Shown: positions 8,180 to 16,045 of the stretch, piece by piece
How positions within the stretch are numbered: position 1 is the stretch's first letter
How the letters are laid out: the number at the start of each line of letters is the position of its first letter
Assembly (NCBI RefSeq): GCF_034321785.1
Contig: NZ_JAXLPB010000003.1
Coordinates: 434,001-498,000, forward strand
DNA length: 64,000 nt
Source: Fulvimarina uroteuthidis
GTDB taxonomy: Bacteria; Pseudomonadota; Alphaproteobacteria; Rhizobiales; Rhizobiaceae
Direction of reading: 5' to 3'
Translations under genes and position numbers: made by a program
The notes under the pieces: generated by a model
What the model was told of the DNA's origin: nothing
Databases searched by the model: none
Seen by the model: only the letters and a program-made list of their open reading frames with translations

Positions 8180-9283
8180 TCATGCCGGACCACCGGGTTT
8201 TGCGGCTTTGCTTGCGACAGGTCCTGGCGCCGGGCGTGACGTTTCCTCCTCGCCGAAGACGCACACCGTGCCGCGACCGGCGGCTTTCGCCCGGTACAGT
8301 GCGGCATCGGCCCGGGCATAGTCGGCCGCGTCACTGGAAAACACGATGCCGACCGATGCGCCGAGGCCGATCGAATGACCGGATGCCTGGATCGGTCGCC
8401 GCATGATCCGGACCACAGATTCCCCGAAGCGTCCGACCGTTTCCCGCGAGGCAGCCGGGCCGAAGACCGCCGCGAATTCATCGCCGCCGATGCGTGCGAG
8501 GAGATCCGCCCGGGGCTCCAGCAGTGCGAGCCGCCGGCCCGTTTCCTGTAGGCATTCGTCGCCCACCACATGGCCGAACTCGTCGTTGACGGCCTTGAAC
8601 CGATCGAGATCGATCAGCACGATGGCGCTCAGCGGCGCGGCGGCCATGCCACCGTCGGGATCGCCCGCAACATGGGTCTGGAAGCGGCTGCGACTGGCAA
8701 GCCCGGTCAGGGAATCGAAATCGGCGAGGTGCCGAAGCCGCAGCACGGCGGTCTTCTCGGCGGTGATGTCCTGCTTCATGCCGAAGATGCGGACCGGTTC
8801 CCCGTCTTCGCATTCCACCGACGCGGTGATGCGGATCCAGCGCTTGTTGCCGTTTGCGGTCGTGATCAGGGCGTCGTGCGTAAAGCCGGTCTTCTCGGCG
8901 ATCGCCCGCGAGCGAATGTCTTCGAGGCGGGCGCGCGAGGCCTCGGGATAGAATTGGAGCGTGGCCGACCGATCGAGGGCGGATCCCCGGGGAAGCTCGA
9001 AAATGTCGTAGACGACGTCGGTCCAGCGCAAGCTGCAATCGCTCAACTCGCATTCCCATACGCCGATCCGGGCAGCTTCCGATGCGCGATCGAAGATCTT
9101 GCGGCTGCGCGCGAGCTCCGCCTTTTGCTGCTGGATGAGCGCGTTCTTGCGGTTGAACTCGACCTTCCATCCCCTTGCCCGATCGATCAGCGATGCGAGG
9201 AGCGATGGGCGTGCGAGCGAATGGTCGGGAGTCCGCTTGCCGGACCGTACCGCGTGATAGGATGGACTGTTGGACAAGCTCAC
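8180..9283 (-). CDS. PAS-domain diguanylate cyclase (GGDEF)
   Basis: A 367-residue cytoplasmic signalling protein. A short coiled-coil-like segment (about residues 38-65) leads to a PAS/PAC domain (about 65-175, ending FGMKQDITAEK) and a GGDEF domain (about 185-345). The active site reads RIGGDEFA, so it should make cyclic di-GMP from GTP. The product-inhibition I-site RxxD is not evident: RADL occupies the area just before the active site. No EAL domain or membrane segment is seen. The start is GTG with a weak ribosome site. The signal sensed and the target are unknown. Confidence 0.85.
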   Translation of the reverse strand: MSLSNSPSYHAVRSGKRTPDHSLARPSLLASLIDRARGWKVEFNRKNALIQQQKAELARSRKIFDRASEAARIGVWECELSDCSLRWTDVVYDIFELPRGSALDRSATLQFYPEASRARLEDIRSRAIAEKTGFTHDALITTANGNKRWIRITASVECEDGEPVRIFGMKQDITAEKTAVLRLRHLADFDSLTGLASRSRFQTHVAGDPDGGMAAAPLSAIVLIDLDRFKAVNDEFGHVVGDECLQETGRRLALLEPRADLLARIGGDEFAAVFGPAASRETVGRFGESVVRIMRRPIQASGHSIGLGASVGIVFSSDAADYARADAALYRAKAAGRGTVCVFGEEETSRPAPGPVASKAAKPGGPA

Positions 9284-9463
9284 GACCCAGTTCGATATGT
9301 TCGCCGGATCATAGGTTAGCCCGTGCGCCTAAAGTCAACGTAAACCGACTGATTATGCGCTTTGCTGACGAAAACCCCTTTCGCTTCGGAAGAACGCGGC
9401 GCCGCGATCGAAACGCGACGTCCGGCGGTCCATGAGGCTTGGACCCGTTCTGCGCGGCTTGTC

Positions 9464-9610
9464 CTAGAGGGCGTCGTCATCCTTGAGGACGCGCTCTCCC
9501 GCGCCCTCCAGATCGTCATACTGGCCGCTCTTCAGGCTCCAGAAGAATGCGGCGAGGCCGAGCCCTCCGAGACCGAGGGCGATCGGCACGAGATAGATCA
9601 GGACGTTCAA
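9464..9610 (-). CDS. ccoS: Cytochrome cbb3 oxidase maturation protein CcoS
   Basis: A 48-residue single-pass membrane protein required for cofactor insertion into cbb3 oxidase. It has the typical N-terminal helix NVLIYLVPIALGLGGLGLAA followed by FFWSLKSGQYDDLEGAGERVL. The start is taken as TTG (9610-9608), which overlaps the ccoI stop as TTGA and gives the family's usual short N-terminus. A longer in-frame reading would begin inside ccoI. It is the last gene of ccoGHIS. Confidence 0.9.
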   Translation of the reverse strand: MNVLIYLVPIALGLGGLGLAAFFWSLKSGQYDDLEGAGERVLKDDDAL

Positions 9611-11907
9611 GCGCTCACCTCTGCGGTCTTCAGGGAAACGGACGGCGCGCGGACCTGCGTCTTCACCGGCCATGGGGCGCCGGTCGATGCGAGCCGCAGG
9701 CTGTTGGCGACGACGAGGATCGAGGAGAGCGACATGGCGATGGCGGCGATGAGCGGCGTGATGAGACCGGCGACCGCGAGCGGTACGGCGATCACATTGT
9801 AGCCGAACGCCATCGCGAAGTTCTGGGCGACGAGGCGATGGGCCCTGCGTGCGATCTCCAGCGCCGTCGTCACGCTCGACAGATCGTCGCGCGTGAACAC
9901 GAAATCGGCGGCGAGCCGCCCGATGTCGCAGGCCGATCCCGGTGCCATCGAGACATCGCCGGCCGACAGGCTCGGCGCATCGTTGAGGCCGTCGCCGACC
10001 ATCAGGACGCGCGCGCCGGCACCCTTCAAGGCTTCGATCCGCAGGAGCTTCTGCTTCGGCGTCTGCCCCGCGCGATACGGGATTTTCAGGAGCGAGGCGA
10101 TGCGGCGCACGGGCCCGTCGGCATCACCGGACAGGATCTCGGCAGAAATGCCTTTCGACGCGAGCTCTGGGATCGTGTCCCGCGCGCCGTCGCGCAGACG
10201 CTCCGCAATCGCCAGGCCGATCACCGTCTCGCCTTCGATGGCCAGAGCCGTCCCGTCGATCATGTCGATGGCGCCGGACGGATCGGCGGCGATTTCCGCG
10301 ACCCAGTCGCCACGACCGAGGCGGACGCGCAGGGCGCCATAGCGGGCCTCGAGGCCGAGGCCCGGATATTCGCGGACGGCGTCGAGCGCCACGCGCTGTT
10401 CCGTCTTCAGGCGATCGGCGAGGGCAAGACAGACCGGATGCGACGAGGAGCGGGTGAGGGCGGCGGCGATCCGTCTTTCGCGCAAGGGCAGGACGGTGAT
10501 CGGCGATTGGGCAACCGTCTGGGTGAGCGTTCCCGTCTTGTCGAAGATGGCGTGGGTGATGCCGTTGAGCTTTTCGAGGCCCGTGCCGTCCTTCATCAGG
10601 ATGCCGTGCTCGAACAACCGGCTCGCGGCCACCACGTGGACGACGGGAACCGCAAGGGCGAGCGCACAGGGACATGTGACGATGAGAACCGAAATCGCCG
10701 CATAGGTCGCCTCGTACCAGCCGCCGCCGGCAATGATCCAGAGAAGGAACGTCGCGGCGGCGATCAGGTGGACGGCCGGGGCGTAGATCCGCGCGATCTC
10801 GTCGGCGATGCGCGATCTGCGACCGCGACCGACTTCGGCGGCCGTCATCATGCGTTGGATCTCGGCGAGGAACGAGTGCCCCGCATCGCGCAGCGCCTCG
10901 ACCTCGATGGGTCCCGAAAGGTTCAGGACGCCCGCTTCCAGACGGTCGCCCGGCTGGACGGCGACCGGCACGCTTTCGCCCGTGACGAGCGATCGATCGA
11001 TGAAGCCCGTACCGGCGACGACGACCGCGTCCACGGCGAGCCGCTCGCCCGCGACGAAGCGAAGCCGCGTGCCGGGCCGGATCTCGTCGAGGGGCGCATA
11101 GCGCAGCTGGTTTCCCTCCACGATCGTCGCGCCCTTGGCCGACAGTCGCGCCAGGGCCGTGACGGCGCTCCGCGCCCGCTCGCGCATGCGCTCGTCCAGA
11201 CAGCGCCCGATCAGCAGGAAGAAGGTCAGCATCAGGGCGGCATCGAAATAGGCCGTCTTGCCCCCGGTCAGGGTTTCTCCCAGGCTCATGCCGACGGCGA
11301 GGAGAATGGCGAGCGAGATCGGCACGTCCATGTTGAGCCGGCCCTGGCGAAGGGCGGAGATCGCCGAGCGGAAGAAGACGCGGCCGCTATAGGCGATGGC
11401 GGGCACGGTGATGAGGGCGGAGACGAGATGGAACGCGTCGCGCGTCGCTGCGTCGGCGCCGGACCAGACCGAGACCGACAGGAGCATCACGTTGGCGCTG
11501 CCGAAGCCCGCGACCGCCAGCGCCTTGAGGAGTTCGGTCGAATGAAGCGCCTCGCCATGCGCCGAGAGATCGCCGAGGTCGACCGGCGTCGCGGGATAGC
11601 CGAGCGCGTCGAGCCTCTCAAGAAGGGCAAGCGGATCGGCGGCGAGCGATGCGGCGACCCGGACGCTGACGCGCTTCAAGGTAAGATTGACCCGCACCGT
11701 CTCGACCCCGTCGAGGCCCGCGAGCCCGTCCTCGACGACGGATATGCATTTCCCGCAATGGATGGCTGGAACTGAGAGGACATAGTCCGCGCCGCCGTCC
11801 GCCAGGACGCGCCCGGCATGGCGGAGCTCTTCGCGCCGGCGCATGGCCTGCGGGTCGGCATTGAGGCCCGCGATGTCGCCGGCGAGGGCCGCGCTGCAAC
11901 AGCTCAT
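9607..11907 (-). CDS. ccoI: Copper-transporting P1B-type ATPase CcoI/FixI
   Basis: A 766-residue P-type ATPase that moves copper across the inner membrane for assembly of the CuB site of cbb3 oxidase. An N-terminal Cys-rich start (MSCCSAALAG) and a heavy-metal-associated domain with CGKC (IHCGKCISVVEDGL) come first. Eight predicted membrane helices include the metal-site motif TCPCALALAVP. The phosphorylation motif DKTGTLTQ and the hinge GDGLNDAPSL are intact. The ATG at 11907 overlaps the ccoH stop (ATGA). The position between ccoH and ccoS is the standard ccoGHIS layout. Confidence 0.95.
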   Translation of the reverse strand: MSCCSAALAGDIAGLNADPQAMRRREELRHAGRVLADGGADYVLSVPAIHCGKCISVVEDGLAGLDGVETVRVNLTLKRVSVRVAASLAADPLALLERLDALGYPATPVDLGDLSAHGEALHSTELLKALAVAGFGSANVMLLSVSVWSGADAATRDAFHLVSALITVPAIAYSGRVFFRSAISALRQGRLNMDVPISLAILLAVGMSLGETLTGGKTAYFDAALMLTFFLLIGRCLDERMRERARSAVTALARLSAKGATIVEGNQLRYAPLDEIRPGTRLRFVAGERLAVDAVVVAGTGFIDRSLVTGESVPVAVQPGDRLEAGVLNLSGPIEVEALRDAGHSFLAEIQRMMTAAEVGRGRRSRIADEIARIYAPAVHLIAAATFLLWIIAGGGWYEATYAAISVLIVTCPCALALAVPVVHVVAASRLFEHGILMKDGTGLEKLNGITHAIFDKTGTLTQTVAQSPITVLPLRERRIAAALTRSSSHPVCLALADRLKTEQRVALDAVREYPGLGLEARYGALRVRLGRGDWVAEIAADPSGAIDMIDGTALAIEGETVIGLAIAERLRDGARDTIPELASKGISAEILSGDADGPVRRIASLLKIPYRAGQTPKQKLLRIEALKGAGARVLMVGDGLNDAPSLSAGDVSMAPGSACDIGRLAADFVFTRDDLSSVTTALEIARRAHRLVAQNFAMAFGYNVIAVPLAVAGLITPLIAAIAMSLSSILVVANSLRLASTGAPWPVKTQVRAPSVSLKTAEVSA

Positions 11908-12407
11908 CGTGCCACCCTTGCTTCGGCTTCGGTCACGACGAAGCGCAGTGCGCGCCGCAGGATTTCGCCATCGATGGTGACGACCGTCACGTCGGCCTTC
12001 CAGCTTCCCGACGGCAGGTGCATCGCGGCGGTCGCGGTTCCCGTTCCGTCGATCGTGAAGGCGAGCGGCCGGTCCTCCATGGCCGTCACGGGCCGCCCGG
12101 CGAACCCTTCCGCCGAGGCGATCCTGAGGGGCGTGTCGTCCCGCATCAGGGCGATGGTCACGGTCTCGTCGGCATAGGACGCTTCGAGCGCATAGCCGAG
12201 CTCGACCTGCCGCCGCCGGTCGGCGACATCGGTGTCGAAGGTCTGGCTTGCCACATAGCTGTTTTCCACCACGAGCCCGCTCCACGTGGAAAGGGCCCGG
12301 GACGCCATGTAGACGTTGACGGTAATGACGGTTCCGAAGAAGAGGACCATGATGGCCAGCATGTGCCAGCCGGTGAATGCGCGCCGTGCGAGAAGAATAT
12401 CGAGCAT
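11904..12407 (-). CDS. ccoH: FixH/CcoH family cbb3 assembly protein
   Basis: A 167-residue protein with one N-terminal membrane helix (about residues 12-33, FTGWHMLAIMVLFFGTVITVN) and a periplasmic beta-rich domain, as in FixH/CcoH. CcoH is needed for stable assembly of the cbb3 complex. It follows ccoG by 24 bp and overlaps ccoI by 4 bp. Confidence 0.9.
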   Translation of the reverse strand: MLDILLARRAFTGWHMLAIMVLFFGTVITVNVYMASRALSTWSGLVVENSYVASQTFDTDVADRRRQVELGYALEASYADETVTIALMRDDTPLRIASAEGFAGRPVTAMEDRPLAFTIDGTGTATAAMHLPSGSWKADVTVVTIDGEILRRALRFVVTEAEARVAR

Positions 12408-12431
12408 GCTGACGATCCTTGGTGGCCCGGT

Positions 12432-14006
12432 TCAGGGCCGGTCGGGGGTTTCGAAGATCGCGTCGTAGCGATCGGCCTCGCCGGAGGCCCTGTCGACGGC
12501 CGTGAAGCGAAATTCGCTCGACCCCGGCTCGGCCGCGTCCGGCGCTTGGGAGATGAACACCTTGATGCTGCGGAGGAGATCCGGCTCGACCGGGACGTCC
12601 GCCTCGCTTACCCCGTCGAGACCGAGATCGGGAATGCTCATCAGGGCTCCGTCGAGACCGGCAATGGCGAGCGTGAGTGTGCGCGGCTCGGGCACCATGT
12701 TCAGCAGCTTCACGGTGTAGCCGTTGCGGGTGGAGCCGTCCTTCAGGGTGACGAAGACAGGGTTTCGGTCGTGCTGCACGTTGAGGTCGAGGCGGCTTCT
12801 CAGCGACAGGGCGGTGACGAGGGCGAGACCGATGGCGCACCAGGCGGCGAGATAGATCAGGGTGCGCGCCCGGATCATGATCCGCCAGTCGAAATGCCTG
12901 AACGCCTTCGCGAAACGACCGGAGGCATCGCGCACGCGCGACGGCACGATCTGGCCCGTGACCGGGTCGCTCGCCAGCGCCATGTTGGTCTCGTAATCGT
13001 TGAAGGTGGCGTAGGCGATCAGCCCGCGTTCCTTGCCGATTTTGTCCATCACCGCGTCGCAGGCATCGATGCACAGGGCACAGGTGATGCAGCCGAGCTG
13101 CTGGCCCTCGCGAATGTCGATGCCCGTCGGGCAGACGGCCACGCAGGCATTGCAGTCGATGCAGTCGCCGACCGGTTCGCCGGCCGCCGCCGCCCGCTTG
13201 CGATGGCGCGAGCGCGGCTCGCCGCGCCAGTCATTGTAGGTGACCGTCAGCGAATGCTCGTCGAGCATCGCCGCCTGGATGCGTGGCCAGGGACACATGT
13301 AGATGCACACCTGTTCGCGCATCAGGCCGCCGAGGCAGTAGGTGGTGAAGGTGAGGATGCCGATCGTGGCGTAGGCGACGAAGGGCGCGTTCAGCGTTAC
13401 CACGTCGCGCATCAGGGTCGGGGCGTCGGCGAAGTAGAAGATCCAGGCGCCGCCCGTGGCGACCGAGATCACGATCCAGATCGCGTGCTTCAGCACGCGC
13501 TTCGCAATCTTGGCAGCGTCGTAGGGTGCCTTGTCGAGGCGCATGCGCGCGTTGCGGTCGCCTTCCACCGCCCGTTCCACCGTGAGGAACAGGTCGGTCC
13601 AGACCGTCTGCGGGCAGGCATAGCCGCACCACGCCCGCCCGACGACCGACGTGACGAGAAAAAGGCCGATGCCCGCCATCACCAGAAGGCCGGCGACGTA
13701 GAAAAATTCCTGCGGCCAGATCTCGATGAAGAAGAAGTAGAAGCGCCGGTTGGCGAGATCGAGAAGCACCGCCTGATCGGGGGCGTAGGGTCCGCGATCC
13801 CAGCGCAGCCAGGGCGTCAAATAGTAGACGCCGAGCGTCGCCGCCATGACGATCCATTTCAGCCGGCGAAAGCGGCCCTCCGCGCGCTTGGGAAAGATCT
13901 TGGTGCGCTTGGCGTAGAGCGGCGCGCTGGCACCGACCGCATGGGTGGCGCTGTCGGTGAAGGTCTGGACATCGTTCGCGTCTCGTCCGTCCGTCTGGCT
14001 GTCCAT
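12432..14006 (-). CDS. ccoG: Cytochrome c oxidase accessory protein CcoG/FixG
   Basis: A 524-residue membrane ferredoxin-like protein, implicated in copper reduction and delivery for cbb3 assembly. It has several membrane helices, a CGYACPQTVW motif after the third helix, two 4Fe-4S motifs (CIDCNACVAVCP and CITCALCIDAC) and a C-terminal periplasmic immunoglobulin-like domain. The ATG at 14006 is preferred. An in-frame TTG at 14099 lies inside a perfect FNR box, which would leave no room for a transcript carrying that start. The gene heads ccoGHIS and has its own FNR box 80 bp upstream, separate from ccoNOQP. Confidence 0.93.
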   Translation of the reverse strand: MDSQTDGRDANDVQTFTDSATHAVGASAPLYAKRTKIFPKRAEGRFRRLKWIVMAATLGVYYLTPWLRWDRGPYAPDQAVLLDLANRRFYFFFIEIWPQEFFYVAGLLVMAGIGLFLVTSVVGRAWCGYACPQTVWTDLFLTVERAVEGDRNARMRLDKAPYDAAKIAKRVLKHAIWIVISVATGGAWIFYFADAPTLMRDVVTLNAPFVAYATIGILTFTTYCLGGLMREQVCIYMCPWPRIQAAMLDEHSLTVTYNDWRGEPRSRHRKRAAAAGEPVGDCIDCNACVAVCPTGIDIREGQQLGCITCALCIDACDAVMDKIGKERGLIAYATFNDYETNMALASDPVTGQIVPSRVRDASGRFAKAFRHFDWRIMIRARTLIYLAAWCAIGLALVTALSLRSRLDLNVQHDRNPVFVTLKDGSTRNGYTVKLLNMVPEPRTLTLAIAGLDGALMSIPDLGLDGVSEADVPVEPDLLRSIKVFISQAPDAAEPGSSEFRFTAVDRASGEADRYDAIFETPDRP

Positions 14007-14085
14007 GTCTGCCGCCGCTTCGTCTGATGAGCCCCGCGAAGGGGCGTTCGTCTCCCGTGCTTGGACGGGAAACGGGAGGCTTGCC

Positions 14086-14099
14086 TTGATCTCGATCAA
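14086..14099 (-). promoter_or_regulatory. FNR/FixK box for ccoGHIS
   Basis: TTGAT-CTCG-ATCAA is a perfect match to the FNR-type consensus TTGAT-N4-ATCAA. Its centre is about 86 bp before the ccoG ATG, leaving space for an activated start site about 41 bp downstream and a short leader. The FnrL-type regulator encoded at 18587-19384 is the obvious candidate to bind it. Confidence 0.85.
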
Positions 14100-14160
14100 G
14101 GGTTTTGCCGGTCGGGGCCGAGGCGGCGAGCGGGTCGGGACCCGTCGCCGCCCGAACGAA

Positions 14161-14180
14161 GGCCCGGACTTTACCGGGCC
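14161..14180 (-). terminator. Hairpin overlapping the ccoP stop codon
   Basis: A perfect 7-bp stem (GGCCCGG at 14161-14167, CCGGGCC at 14174-14180) encloses a 6-nt loop containing the ccoP stop codon (14171-14173). Only a weak T-containing tail follows on the minus strand. It may attenuate read-through from ccoNOQP into ccoGHIS or protect the mRNA end; it is not a strong intrinsic terminator. Confidence 0.5.
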
Positions 14181-15067
14181 TCGGCTGTCTCGGTCTCGCC
14201 GCCACCCAGCGAATGCACGTAGACGGCCAGTTGCTTCACGCTCGTCTCACCCAAACGGTCGACCCAGCCGGGCATGACGCCATGCTGCGGCGCCTGGATC
14301 TGCGCCCTGATGGCCTGCAGCGAGCCGCCATAGAGCCAGATCGCATCGTCGAGGGCAGGGGCGCCGAGCTCGGGACCGCCGCCGCCGGTCTCGCCGTGGC
14401 AGGCGGCGCAATTGTCGGCAAAGAGCGTCTCGCCCCGTGTCGCCAATGCCGCATCCGCCTCCTGACCGGACAGGGCCCGGACGTGATGGGCGATGGCGAC
14501 GATCTCGTCGCGGGCAAGGATTTCGTCCCGCCCGAACGCCGGCATCTCGGAGATCCGCGAATCCTCGTCCGCGCCATAGCGAATGCCGTGCAGGATCGTC
14601 GTGTAGATCGCGTCGAGCGAGCCGCCCCAGATCCAGTCGTCGTCGTTGAGATTGGGATAGCCGCCCCCGCCCGCCGCGCCCGAGCCGTGGCACTGCACGC
14701 AGTTGACCTTGAAGGCTGCCCGTCCCGCCGCGATCGCGTGGATCCGCAGTTCGGGGTCGGCCGCGATCTCTTCCGGCGAACGTTCGGCGATGCGTTCGAG
14801 AATGCCTTCCTTGCGCATTTCGGCTTCGGTGGCCCGGCCCTCGTAGGTGGTGCGGCTCGACCAGCCCAGAAGGCCGGCGGTCGCCGAGTTCACGAGCGGC
14901 CAGGCGGGGTAGAGAAGCGTATAGACGGCCGCGAACGCGATGCAGGCGTAGAAGAGGGTCAGCCACCAGCGGGGCAGAGGATTGTTGAGTTCGGTGATGC
15001 CGTCCCATTCATGGCCGGTCATCTCGACGCCTGTGACCTCGTCGACCGGCTTGTCCTTGTCAGCCAC
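14171..15067 (-). CDS. ccoP: Cytochrome cbb3 oxidase subunit III, CcoP (dihaem cytochrome c)
   Basis: A 298-residue membrane-anchored dihaem cytochrome c that passes electrons from the bc1 complex side to CcoO/CcoN. The N-terminal region has a membrane helix (about residues 35-57) after ITELNNPLPRWW, a CcoP signature. Two haem c sites are CVQCH and CAACH, each with a downstream Met ligand candidate. The start is GTG with GGGAGGAA upstream, 3 bp after the ccoQ stop. Confidence 0.95.
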   Translation of the reverse strand: MADKDKPVDEVTGVEMTGHEWDGITELNNPLPRWWLTLFYACIAFAAVYTLLYPAWPLVNSATAGLLGWSSRTTYEGRATEAEMRKEGILERIAERSPEEIAADPELRIHAIAAGRAAFKVNCVQCHGSGAAGGGGYPNLNDDDWIWGGSLDAIYTTILHGIRYGADEDSRISEMPAFGRDEILARDEIVAIAHHVRALSGQEADAALATRGETLFADNCAACHGETGGGGPELGAPALDDAIWLYGGSLQAIRAQIQAPQHGVMPGWVDRLGETSVKQLAVYVHSLGGGETETAEAR

Positions 15068-15070
15068 GGC

Positions 15071-15226
15071 TCATTCCTCCCTGAATGGGATGTTCGCCGC
15101 ATCCTGTGCGATGGACCGCGAGCCCGGGCGAAATGCGACGACGACGACGATCAGGAAGATCGCCAGCATGTAGAGGAGGCCCCAGCTGTCCGCGAAGGTG
15201 CGCAGGGCCTGATAATCGAAATCCAT
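15071..15226 (-). CDS. ccoQ: Cytochrome cbb3 oxidase subunit IV, CcoQ
   Basis: A 51-residue single-helix protein (MDFDYQALRTFADSWGLLY, then a helix of about residues 17-32 ending VVVVAF, then FRPGSRSIAQ). Its small size, the position between ccoO and ccoP and the FRPG sequence after the helix identify CcoQ, which stabilises the cbb3 complex. It starts 4 bp after the ccoO stop. Confidence 0.92.
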   Translation of the reverse strand: MDFDYQALRTFADSWGLLYMLAIFLIVVVVAFRPGSRSIAQDAANIPFREE

Positions 15227-15230
15227 TTCG

Positions 15231-16034
15231 CTAGCGTCCCGTGGTTTCCGGCTCGAAGGTCGAGAAGTCGACCAGAGTCCCGAGCATCTGCAGGTAGGCG
15301 ATCAGCGCATCCATCTCGGTGACGGCGTCGGCATTGCCGTCGAAGTCTCCGGTCACCGCCTTGGGATAGCGCTCGAGAAGCCCGGTATTGTCGGCGGTCG
15401 CGCTCGCCTGGGTCAGGAGATCGGCCTGCGCGGCCCCGATCATCGCGTCCGAATAGGGAACGCCGACGGCGCGATTGGCTTTCAGGTGGCCTTCGGGATC
15501 TTCGACGACCAAGGGTGTGGTGCCGAGAAAGCCGTAGCCCGGCATGATCGATTCCGGCACGACCGAGCGCGGTTCTGCCAGATGCTGCACGTGCCATTCG
15601 TTGGAATAGCGCCCGCCCACGCGGGCAAGGTCCGGCCCGGTCCGCTTGGAGCCCCACTGGAACGAATGGTCGTACATGCTTTCGGCGGCCAGGGAATAAT
15701 GGCCGTACCGCTCCACCTCGTCGCGGAAGGGACGGATCATCTGGCTATGGCAGACATAGCAGCCCTCGCGGACGTAGATGTTGCGTCCGGCCAGCTCCAG
15801 CGGCGAGTAAGGCCGCATGCCTTCGACCTTCTCGATTGTGTTGTCGAGATAGAACAGCGGCGCGATCTCCACCAGACCGCCGATGGTGACGGTCACCAGG
15901 GAGAGGACGAGGAGCAGGGTCACGTTCTTCTCGATCCTGTCGTGGCGCGTCAGGATCGAGCGCGCCACGGGGTCCTTCTTCACGATCGGCCGTGCGCCAT
16001 CCATCGGATCGTGGGCGTCTGGTTTTTCTGACAT
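15231..16034 (-). CDS. ccoO: Cytochrome cbb3 oxidase subunit II, CcoO (monohaem cytochrome c)
   Basis: A 267-residue membrane-anchored cytochrome c with one N-terminal helix (about residues 38-60) and one haem site in EGCYVCHSQMIRPF. The conserved Met and the YSNEWHVQHL region support CcoO. The ATG at 16034 is chosen because AGGGGCG lies just before it. An ATG at 16049 that overlaps the ccoN stop (ATGA) is a possible alternative. Confidence 0.95.
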   Translation of the reverse strand: MSEKPDAHDPMDGARPIVKKDPVARSILTRHDRIEKNVTLLLVLSLVTVTIGGLVEIAPLFYLDNTIEKVEGMRPYSPLELAGRNIYVREGCYVCHSQMIRPFRDEVERYGHYSLAAESMYDHSFQWGSKRTGPDLARVGGRYSNEWHVQHLAEPRSVVPESIMPGYGFLGTTPLVVEDPEGHLKANRAVGVPYSDAMIGAAQADLLTQASATADNTGLLERYPKAVTGDFDGNADAVTEMDALIAYLQMLGTLVDFSTFEPETTGR

Positions 16035-16045
16035 GGGTTCGCCCC

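Noticed and set aside
9547..14027. Long plus-strand open frames opposite ccoS, ccoI, ccoH and ccoG
   Set aside because: Composition is that of shadow frames, and the minus-strand genes have full family motifs.
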